From Staphylotrichum longicolle (taxonomy: Eukaryota; Ascomycota; Sordariomycetes; Sordariales; Chaetomiaceae): a stretch of 64,000 nucleotides of DNA. Shown here piece by piece: positions 57,164 to 64,000 of the stretch. Positions within the stretch are counted from its first letter, which is position 1; each line of letters starts with the position of its first letter. The position numbers and the translations under genes are program-made. The notes beneath the pieces are model-generated. The model was given only the letters and a program-made list of their open reading frames with translations. It searched no databases and was not told the origin of the DNA. The stretch covers positions 3,038,001 to 3,102,000 of the forward strand of contig JAHCVI010000001.1 in NCBI GenBank assembly GCA_019096155.1, read 5' to 3'.

Positions 57164-57915
57164 CTACCACGCCTTCCTCCTCATATCGACCTTCCTCTCT
57201 GGTGGTATCGCCCAGTTATTCACCCCATACCACCACCGCCTCAGCCGCGCCCCAATCGAAGACCCGTGAATCCGCGCATTCCGGTTCCACGACTGCCAGC
57301 CGCAGATGGCCAAGTTGTAGAGAATACCCTGCACAAACGGCATCATCATCTGTTCCCCGTTTGTCAGCCCGAACTAACACACAATGCACTCCCTTCCCCC
57401 CTGCCCCTCGCCAACAATTCGGGAGCCAGCTCCCCTTCCTCTCACTCTCAACCCCATCTCCATCTCCATCTCCATCCTCCCATCCCAACAAACGCAAGCA
57501 AAAAAGAGACCGCCCAGCTAGAACTTACCTGATCCCTCACCGTGATCCACCCGACCTTCCACCACGTGTCCGCATTCCGTATGCTCCACAGATAGCTCTG
57601 CTCGAACCGCAGGTCGGGCATGGGCGGGAGGTGGTGGCGGCGCGGGCGCGGCGTGACGCGCGACCGGTAGAGCGACTCGTCTTCTGTCTCGTCGTCGTCC
57701 AGTTCCTCCTCCCCTTGCTCCTCTTGTCCCTCTTCCTTTTCTACTACGACGTCATCGTCGATGCCGCCGTCGTCCGGGAAAACGGGCTCGAGGTGGACGG
57801 GCTCCTTCTTCGAAGCGGCGGTGGACGGGTTGAGGTCGTGCGCTGGGGAGGGCTCGCGGTTGATGTGCGCGGTTTGGATGGTCTCGGCGAGTTGGAGGGG
57901 GATGGATGTAGACAT
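57164..57915 (-). CDS. DUF1770-type protein, possible Atg43-like mitophagy receptor
   Basis: Exons 57529-57915 and 57164-57349 (donor GTAAGT, acceptor AACAG); 190 aa. The N-terminus is followed by an acidic stretch (EKEEGQEEQGEEELDDDETE). The family core is LPPMPDLRFEQSYLWSI, NADTWWKVGWITVRDQ, then MMMPFVQGILYNLAICGWQSW, and a basic end with RLRRWWYG. I match it to the fungal DUF1770 family, to which I recall fission-yeast Atg43, an outer-mitochondrial-membrane mitophagy receptor, belongs. The segment PFVQGILYNLAICGW is the only membrane-like stretch and is short. WITV is one possible Atg8-interacting (W-x-x-V) motif. Family match moderate, mitophagy role inferred. Confidence 0.6.
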
Positions 57916-58673
57916 TGTGGGCGTCTTTAGGTTGTGGGCATGGGGCGGGAGGTCGAGGTCGCGGGGACGGACAATGGGGGATGTGGTGGTGATGGTGCTG
58001 GTTTGTGAAGTTAAGAGTGCATGTGGATGGCTGCCAGTGCATCATAACTTACCGTGCAGCTTCCCGGTTACGGCAGCCCCACAAAAGAGCAAGCACCTGC
58101 GCTCACTGCTCACTGCAGTGGACTGAAGCCACCAATGAAGTGCACTGAGCGCCCGTGTTGTTAGAGTGCAGTGTCGCTGGCATGATTTCAAAAAATACGG
58201 AATCAATTTGAGCCTCTAAAATAGTACATGGGCTGCAGCAGAAATCTAGTTCCAGGCTTGCGACGTAAGTGATACAAAAGTGCCCCCGTTTCTCATCTGC
58301 ACCTGTGATGAGTAGATGATCAGTGAGTTTTGGTCGGGATGCGGAGAGCACCCGCTGCCAAAGGGACTCGTGCCTAAACCCCCGGCCAACAAGCTGGAGC
58401 CGGGGTCAAAGACAGCCCGATGACCAATGGTGACTCGCATCAGGCAGCATGTGGGGTCGTTTGAGTGCCACTTTGCCCCAAGCCTTAAAAGGTTTCTCGA
58501 AACCCCTCCCAGGTCCAACCAACCCCACCACCAAATTCAAGAATTCCCGGTTTCCCAAGACCCGACCGGTCAAAATCCCAAAGAAACCAGAACTCTTTTG
58601 TTCTTGAAGGAGGTGTCAGGCGAGGTCTACTTTCTTTCGAGTCGGTCATTTTCCCCCACCACAATCCTTCATC
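57916..58673. other. Shared upstream region of the Atg43-like gene (-) and eRF1 (+)
   Basis: 758 nt, no gene seen. CACTGCAGTG-like palindromic sequence and AGTGCA repeats occur near 58105-58170. Confidence 0.5.
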
Positions 58674-60204
58674 ATGAGCGACCCCAACGCCAGCGAGGCG
58701 GAGAAGAACGTGAGTCCGCGCGCGCTTTACACGCCTCGTATGGGGACCGTGTTTCGCTGACAGGATGCCCGGCAGATCGAGATCTGGAAGGTCAAGAAGC
58801 TCATCAAGCGCCTTGAGGCCGCTCGTGGCAATGGCACCAGCATGATCTCCCTGATCATCCGTACGTAGCTCCCGCCCCGGAACCCGCGAGCAAGGGGGTG
58901 GCGCTCTTGCGTGAGCCAATGAGTCGAACATCGCTGATGGTCTCCCCAGCGCCGAAGGACCAGGTCTCTCGCGCGGCGAAGATGTTGGCTGAAGAATACG
59001 TACGTCCCTGTGCACTCTGGAAGCACCTTGGGAGGCGCCAAGCAGGACCTAACACCCAACGAAATAGGGTACCGCGTCGAACATCAAGTCGCGTGTCAAC
59101 CGTCAGTCGGTCCTTTCGGCCATTACCTCGACCCAGCAGCGCCTCAAACTCTACAACAAGGTCCCCCCTAACGGCCTGGTCGTCTACTGCGGTGAAATCT
59201 TGACCTCGGAAGGCAAGGAACGCAAGGTCAACATCGACTTCGAGCCCTTCAAGCCCATCAACACCTCGCTGTACCTTTGCGACAACAAGTTCCACACCGA
59301 AGCTCTCGCCGAGCTGCTCGAGTCGGACCAGAAGTTTGGGTTCATCGTCATGGATGGTAACGGAGCGCTGTTCGGCACTCTCAGCGGCAACACTCGCGAC
59401 ATTGTGCAAAAGTTCAGCGTCGATCTCCCCAAGAAGCACGGTCGTGGTGGTCAGTCGGCGTTGCGTTTTGCCCGTCTGAGAGAGGAGAAGCGGCACAACT
59501 ACGTCCGCAAGGTGGCCGAGTTGGCGGTGCAGAACTTCATCACCAACGACAAGGTCAACGTGGGCGGTATCGTGTTGGCCGGTTCGGCCGACTTCAAGAA
59601 CGACCTGAACGCGTCCGACATGTTCGACGGGCGTCTGGCGGCCAAGGTCATCAAGGTCGTCGACGTCTCGTACGGTGGCGAGAACGGCTTCAACCAGGCC
59701 ATTGAGCTGTCGTCTGAGACCCTGGGCAACGTCAAGTTCATCCAGGAGAAGAAGCTCATTGGCAAGTACTTTGAGGAGATCAGCCAGGACACTGGCCGCG
59801 TCTGCTACGGTATTGAGGACACCCTCAAGGCGTTGGAGCTCGGCGCCGTCGAGACGCTCATTGTGTTTGAGAACCTCGAGATCACCCGCTACACGCTCAA
59901 GGACAGCAACGGCAGCGAGATTATTCTGCACGTCACCAAGCAGCAGGAGCAGAGCAGCCGCGACAAGTTCATGGACAAGGAGACGGGCCAGGAGATGGAG
60001 GTGGTCTCGCAGGAGTCGTTCCTCGAGTGGATCGCCGAGCACTACAAGGATTTCGGTACCACTCTCGAGTTCGTCTCGGACCGGTCGACCGAGGGCAACC
60101 AGTTCGTCAAGGGCTTTGGCGGCATTGGCGGCATTCTCCGGTACAAGGTCAACTTTGAGCAGTTAGCCGAAGTGGATGACGACGATGACTACTACGACGA
60201 TTGA
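58674..60204 (+). CDS. SUP45: Eukaryotic translation termination factor eRF1
   Basis: Recognises all three stop codons in the ribosomal A site and triggers peptide release. Exons 58674-58709, 58776-58860, 58950-58999 and 59068-60204; 435 aa, normal. The stop-codon reader TASNIKS is present (NIKS at 62-65), as are YLCDNKF (126-132) and the catalytic GGQ at 184-186 within HGRGGQSALRFARLR. The C-terminus that binds eRF3 ends in an acidic DDDDDYYDD. At exon 2 a nearer AG would add four residues; I chose the one giving AEKNIEIWK as in relatives. The stop is TGA followed by C. The frame then stays open for 72 coding-like codons (see the separate entry), so the protein may have a longer readthrough form. 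Confidence 0.97.
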
Positions 60205-60423
60205 CAGTTTGAATCCCTCGCTGTCAACGAGGGACCCGTAACCGAAGCCATCACGTCCGAGCTGACGACACCGCATATCGACCAGGCGGCCGCCGCGCCG
60301 CGAAGCCCGGGGAAGGCCCCGCCCGCGCAGCGGCGCCTGATGAAGGGCTTCTCGACGGCCCCGAGCCGCGACCACCAGGTGTCGCGTCCCAGCCCGCTTC
60401 GCTCTGTGATGACGGCTTCTTGA
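60205..60423 (+). other. SUP45: Candidate stop-codon readthrough extension of eRF1 (72 codons + stop)
   Basis: Directly after the eRF1 stop TGA (60202-60204) the same frame runs for 72 sense codons to TGA at 60421-60423. Of these codons, 58 end in G or C, like the coding exons of this window. After the second TGA the DNA turns AT-rich with a long T-run. The encoded tail begins QFESLAVNEGPVTEAITSEL and is Pro/Arg/Ser-rich later. The first stop has the leaky context UGA-C, and a perfect hairpin follows at 60214-60234. The alternative is an unusual 60-nt intron (60148-60207, donor GTCAAC, acceptor GACAG) that would splice out the stop in frame; its donor is poor. Coding status is inferred from composition, not proven. 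Confidence 0.6.
60214..60234 (+). promoter_or_regulatory. Hairpin 9 nt after the eRF1 stop codon
   Basis: Arms TCCCTCG (60214-60220) and CGAGGGA (60228-60234) pair perfectly over 7 bp around a 7-nt loop. The stem starts 9 nt after TGA, a spacing like that of RNA structures known to stimulate readthrough in viruses and some animal genes. Confidence 0.6.
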
Positions 60424-61185
60424 GTTAGACGGCGATAGAAGGTGCGTTGGCTTTTTTTTTCTTGTTGAAATATTTCCGACGTAGCTGATCAGACGGACAG
60501 GAAGTTGCCAGTTGGATCGGGAAGTCGGACAAGGACAAGACCAGTTCATCGCAGGGCATCAATCAGCCAGATTGATTCACATGCTCGGGACACGGCTGGT
60601 CGGGCTCGCGGCGGTCCTGGTACGCGGACGTTGCTCCGATCCATGCGGTGTCTGTCCGGTCGTTACTGTCGATTCCGGAGGTATCAAGACTTAGATAGCT
60701 AGTTGCGGATCTACACTCGTTTTATGATCATGTCTCTCCGCTTGTATGACGTGAAAGGTGTAGCGGATTGTGGTGATTGAGTCAGTCTCAGTGCAGCATA
60801 CGAGACGAATGTACTTTTCCTTTCCCCTAGACATCAGAATGTATTGCCGGCAAGCGGTTGCTCATTCAGAAAGAATAGGGGCCGAGTTCGGCGCGTTCAC
60901 TCCCTTTTGCGGGGTCTCAGGGTGGTGCACTTTGAGCAATCGGGGCTCCGGGACGGCAAAAGTGAGCGGATCGGCCCGCCCTCCATCTCCGACTCATTGT
61001 GACCGTCCTTGACAGCGAGCGTCCAGTCTCCTAACATCAACCCTGTCAATGCCCGGTCTCTTTTGAAACAAGATTGGTTTGAATACTGAGACTTTTCTTA
61101 GTGACTTTTTTTTTTGAGTGAATTAGGCCTCAGGCCTCCGATCGAGGAGTCCTCCAGACTTCAAACTCGCTCATCGACATTAAAC
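60424..61185. other. 3' UTR of eRF1 and upstream region of PHA2
   Basis: No gene seen. T-rich after 60440. A perfect TGAGTCA at 60778-60784 and a GACTCA at 60991-60996 lie before PHA2. Confidence 0.55.
60778..60784. promoter_or_regulatory. Possible Gcn4/CPC1 site upstream of PHA2
   Basis: TGAGTCA, the palindromic consensus of the general amino-acid control activator, 401 nt before the PHA2 ATG. A second half-site GACTCA at 60991-60996 (189 nt before the ATG) makes cross-pathway control of this aromatic amino-acid gene plausible. Confidence 0.4.
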
Positions 61186-62471
61186 ATGGCCACGTCAAGT
61201 GCTGTTCCTCAGGTCTCAGGGGAAGAGTCGCTCGAAGTCAACACCACCGTCGCTTTTCTCGGGCCCTCTAATTCCTACTCGCACCAGGTAAGCTGCTCAA
61301 TCAGGGATATGTGAACCGAGGCTGACCCGTTCAATCAGGCCACCAAAAACGCTTTTCCCGAGTCAAAGTGGCAGCTCGAGCCGACGGTGACCATCAAAGG
61401 TTTCTTTCTCTTTTCCCTCCCTCCCTTCTCCCCGTTTACGGGCCCCCGTGTACTGAACCCCTTTCCGCAGAGGTCTTTGACCGCGTGCAGTCGGGCCCGA
61501 CCCCCTTCGGCGTCGTGCCCTTTGAGAACTCGACCCACGGCACCGTCACCTTCACGCTCGACTGCCTCGCCGACCGCGCGGGCGCGTACGCCGACATTGT
61601 CGTCTGCGACGAGGTCTACCTGGACGTGCACCACTTCCTCCTCGGCCGCCTGGCGCCCCCCCTTCTTCCTCTTCCTCTTCCACCCCACCACCACCACCCC
61701 CCGTGTCTGGACCTGAATCCGGATCCGAACCCGCACCCCCGACGCGGAACCACGTCCCCCTGGCCTCCCTCGCCCACGTCCGCCGCGTCTACTCGCACCC
61801 GCAGGCGTTTGGGCAGACGGGCGCGTTCCTGCGGGCGCACCTCGCGCACGCCGAGACCATCGAGGTCAGCTCGACGAGCCGGGCCGCCGAGCTCGCGGCC
61901 GCGGACGCGACGGGGGCCAGCGCGGCGGTCGCGAGCGAGTGGGCGGGGAAGGGGTTCGGGCTGGACGTGCTGGGCCGGTGGGTCGAGGACCGGGAGGACA
62001 ACACGACGCGGTTTTTTGTCTTGAGGAGGAGGAAGACGGCGGGGGGAGAAAAGGGGGAAGGGGAAGGAGAGGGGGAGGGACAGGGGGAGGAGGGGGATGG
62101 GGAGGGGGGGGCGTACGGGGGCCAAAAGTACAAGAGTCTCGTGTCGTTCACGGTGCCGCATCGCAGGCCGGGGGCGCTGGCGGATGTGCTGGACTGCTTT
62201 CGGGGAGGGGGCTGAATCTGACGAGTATCAGCAGCGTGCCCAGCCTGGATGGGCCGTTTCAGTACTTGTTTTTTGTCGATTTGAGGGGAGCAGGTTTGAT
62301 GATCCCGAAGGGAGGGTTGGAGGGGTGTTTGAGGATCTGGAAAGGGTTGCGGAGCGGTGGAGGTGGCTGGGGAGTTGGCGGAATCGGAGGGGAGGGAGTG
62401 ATTTGTTGGGTTCAGACAAAAAGCGCCTCGTGAGAGATGGTGGGTATCAAAATGTTTGTCTTCAAGGTTGA
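61186..62471 (+). CDS. PHA2: Prephenate dehydratase, with three apparent frame breaks
   Basis: Converts prephenate to phenylpyruvate, the committed step to phenylalanine. Exons 61186-61287, 61339-61399 and 61471-62471. Family segments: AFLGPSNSYSHQATKNAF, then FGVVPFENSTHGTVTFTLDC, the substrate-site NTTRFFVL, and an ACT (Phe-sensing) part with HRRPGALADVLDCFR, LNLTSISSVPSLDG and QYLFFVDL. These segments lie in different frames: the frame moves back by one at the C7 run 61656-61662, again at the G run 62207-62211 (where TGA would otherwise stop at 62213-62215), and again at 62285-62288. One extra base at each restores about 388 aa ending in DDPEGRV, DLERVAERWRWLGSWRNRR and a short tail. A GEGEGEG-rich insert separates the catalytic and ACT parts. 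Either an assembly-damaged gene or a young pseudogene. Confidence 0.85.
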
Positions 62472-62844
62472 GTTGAGTGATGCATTCACCAAAGCCCTTG
62501 GGGCCTCAAGGTCTCTTTTGGGGATCAGGACATTGCCGTGCTCTTGTCTTGTCGTGCCAAGACACCATGACTATGTCGAAAGAGCCATCTTTCGGTACTA
62601 GGGGGTGAATCGGACTAATAACCCTGCTGCAAGCTCAAAAGGGCGATTGTCAAGAGCATGTTCATCTCAGGGGTCGAGAACAGCCAAGTACAACCCTAAC
62701 CCTGGAGCTAGTTATACCAGCAACGTCTCAACCGAGGATCTCCTTTACAACCCCTCTCCCCCTCACATTCAACAAACAAGCTTTCACCAGAACTCATTCT
62801 CAACACAACAAACTCTCGGTTGTGCGGTTTTTCTCAAGTCAGCA
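62472..62844. other. Interval between PHA2 and HTD2
   Basis: 373 nt. Contains a telomere-like ACCCTAACCCT near 62694-62704 and a CCGAGG hexamer at 62732-62737 before HTD2. No RNA gene fits. Confidence 0.5.
62732..62737. promoter_or_regulatory. Possible FarA/FarB core upstream of HTD2
   Basis: CCGAGG 108 nt before the HTD2 ATG, the same hexamer as before PEX3. Weak by itself. Confidence 0.3.
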
Positions 62845-64000
62845 ATGATGCGGTCCACAATTCGAACCCCCATTTTCCGCGCTCTCAAGCCGCACCCCAG
62901 CCCCCGTCTCACAACATGGTCAACATCAACATCAACATTAACATCATCAATAAGAACAACAACAATAGCAACGGCCATCAACCCCCTCCGTCACCATGTC
63001 GCACCTTACTCCTCGCCCTCTACCACGACCCCCTTCAACCCCGACACCTTCCTCCAATCAGCCCGCCAAAAGTTCGCCTCCCAGCCCCCCACCCTCATCC
63101 CGGACGTCCTCTCCCCAACCCACTCCCACCTGCTCACCCTCTCCCTCGCCGACCATGTCCCCGCCCTCTTCCCCGCGGACCAGCTTTCCAAAACCCTACC
63201 ATCCCCATCTCTTTCTTTTTCTTCTTCCTCGACCCACCCGCAAAAACAAGAACAAGACGACGACGACGACGGTGACCTGTCCCTCCCGCAGGGCCACCAC
63301 CTCGTCTACTTCCCGCTGCAGCTGCCGCCCTCCAAGCTGATGCCCGACGGCACCGACCCGGCGCACTGGCCCGGCGCGCCGTTTGTGCGCCGCATGTGGG
63401 CCGGCGGCGAGGTGGTGTTCCGCGACGGGTGGGAGCGGGACATGAGGATGGACGGGCGCGGCGTGGTGTGCGAGGAGAGCGTGGGCGAGCCGGTCATGAA
63501 GGAGGGGAAAGGGGAAGGGGAGGAGAAGGTGTTTGTCGAGGTCAAGAGGCTGTATGGGGTGGGCGATGGGAGGAGGGGGTTTGCGAGCCCCAAGGGGCCG
63601 GTGGTGGAGGAGGTGAGGAGGCTGGTTTTCATGAGGTCGAGGGAAGGCGGGGTGGTGAAGGGGGTGGAGCGGGGAGGGTTTGTTAGGGGTATGTTTTTTT
63701 TTTTTTTGGTTTTGTCTTTTGGCTCAGCTAACACAACCAGCGCCTGCCACGCCCGAGTTCACCTTCACTCTCAAGCCCGACGCGACCCTGCTCTTCCACT
63801 TCAGCGCGCTGACCTACAACGCCCACTCCATCCATCTCGACTCGGACTACTGCCGCAACCGCGAGGGCTACAAGGGCCTGCTCGTCCACGGCCCGCTGTC
63901 GCTGGTGCTGATGCTCTCGGCCCTGCGGGCGTCGCTGCGAAAGGTGCTCGCTCTCACTCCGTCGGGTTCCAAGGGCGCGGCAGGGGAGGGGCACGCGAAG
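62845..64000 (+). CDS. HTD2: Mitochondrial 3-hydroxyacyl-thioester dehydratase HTD2 (right end cut by the window)
   Basis: Hot-dog-fold dehydratase of mitochondrial fatty-acid synthesis, which supplies lipoate precursors. Exon 1 is 62845-63688, the intron 63689-63740 has donor GTATGT followed by a T-run, and exon 2 starts at 63741 and runs off the window. The N-terminus is basic and Ser/Thr-rich with almost no acidic residues (RSTIRTPIFRALKP), as expected of a mitochondrial targeting sequence. Family segments: NPDTFLQSARQKFASQPPT, HLVYFPLQLPPSKLMPDGTD, HWPGAPFVRRMWAGGEVVF, then the active-site half FSALTYNAHSIHLDSDYC with LLVHGPLSLVLML. The YNAHSIHLD and VHGPL motifs carry the catalytic Asn/His region of the family. 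Two adjacent ATGs (62845, 62848) are possible starts. Confidence 0.88.
   Translation, partial: MMRSTIRTPIFRALKPHPSPRLTTWSTSTSTLTSSIRTTTIATAINPLRHHVAPYSSPSTTTPFNPDTFLQSARQKFASQPPTLIPDVLSPTHSHLLTLSLADHVPALFPADQLSKTLPSPSLSFSSSSTHPQKQEQDDDDDGDLSLPQGHHLVYFPLQLPPSKLMPDGTDPAHWPGAPFVRRMWAGGEVVFRDGWERDMRMDGRGVVCEESVGEPVMKEGKGEGEEKVFVEVKRLYGVGDGRRGFASPKGPVVEEVRRLVFMRSREGGVVKGVERGGFVRGMFFFFLVLSFGSANTTSACHARVHLHSQARRDPALPLQRADLQRPLHPSRLGLLPQPRGLQGPARPRPAVAGADALGPAGVAAKGARSHSVGFQGRGRGGARE

Noticed and set aside
58855..60042. Long open frame (about 395 codons) antisense to eRF1
   Set aside because: It mirrors the strongly biased codons of eRF1; Leu/Val/Asp-rich translation with no family resemblance. Same reasoning for long antisense frames over PAN1 (4473-5762) and PEX3 (18850-19896).
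60148..60207. In-frame intron that would remove the eRF1 stop
   Set aside because: Donor GTCAAC is poor and splicing would delete the conserved acidic C-terminus. Kept only as an alternative explanation to be excluded by RNA-seq.
62690..62706. ACCCTAACCCT as a telomerase-RNA template
   Set aside because: Right kind of sequence, but only a few hundred bases of non-coding DNA are available here, too little for a filamentous-fungal telomerase RNA of about 2 kb.
62850..62880. GGTTCGAATT-like B-box on the minus strand (tRNA candidate)
   Set aside because: The flanking bases cannot form a T-arm stem, and the position is inside the HTD2 targeting sequence.
1..64000. Transposons, RIP-mutated DNA, CRISPR arrays, 5S rRNA
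   Set aside because: No transposase or reverse-transcriptase motifs, no long repeats, no strongly AT-rich block and no recognisable 5S sequence were seen.

Overview
This is nuclear DNA of a filamentous ascomycete, most likely a Sordariomycete and probably close to the Sordariales (genus not determinable from this alone). The evidence is: GC-rich genes with short introns (about 50-155 nt, GTAAGT/GTGAGT/GTACGT donors, CTAAC-type branch sites); a complex I subunit and ATG101, both missing from budding yeast; and protein sequences that resemble Neurospora-type orthologues. I recognise 21 protein-coding genes on both strands, with no operons, transposons, CRISPR arrays, rRNA or convincing tRNA genes. 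Exon boundaries were read by hand from splice signals and reading phase.

Layout. 1-1498 (-): MET6, running off the left edge. 3030-7454 (+): endocytic scaffold PAN1. 11840-14152 (+): HCM1-type forkhead factor. 16159-17277 (-): ATG101, divergent from PEX3 (18156-19953, +). 20705-21302 (-): TRAPP subunit BET5, divergent from a CaMKK/SNF1-activating-type kinase (22303-24866, +). 30560-32089 (+): HAL4-type kinase. 34831-36581 (-): unrecognised His-rich protein. 40299-40964 (+): RPC19. 41134-41843 (-): complex I LYR subunit. 42199-42645 (+): BUD31. 43039-43899 (-): ZNF511-like zinc finger. 44839-48117 (+): EST1/SMG7 family. 49442-50761 (-): adenosine kinase. 51555-52604 (-): ribosomal protein uL2. 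54636-56842 (+): DDT/WHIM-like chromatin protein. 57164-57915 (-): DUF1770/Atg43-like protein. 58674-60204 (+): eRF1. 61186-62471 (+): prephenate dehydratase, frame-broken. 62845-64000 (+): HTD2, running off the right edge. Large gene-free stretches (up to 5.7 kb) lie at 7455-11839, 24867-30559, 32090-34830 and 36582-40298.

The genes are housekeeping genes from many pathways (translation, splicing, RNA polymerase I/III, autophagy, peroxisomes, vesicle traffic, signalling, amino-acid and lipid metabolism) and do not form one pathway cluster.

The most interesting signal is at eRF1. Its UGA stop is followed by C, then by 72 in-frame sense codons with coding-like composition (58 of 72 end in G or C), then a second UGA after which the DNA turns AT-rich. 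A perfect 7-bp hairpin begins 9 nt after the first stop. This is a good candidate for programmed stop-codon readthrough of the release factor's own mRNA. Other points: four single-base frame breaks (one in PAN1, three in PHA2), all in the same direction and all explicable by one missing base in a C or G run; introns that stay open in frame; upstream ORFs before PEX3, EST1 and the forkhead gene; and an exact 15-mer shared by two distant intergenic regions.
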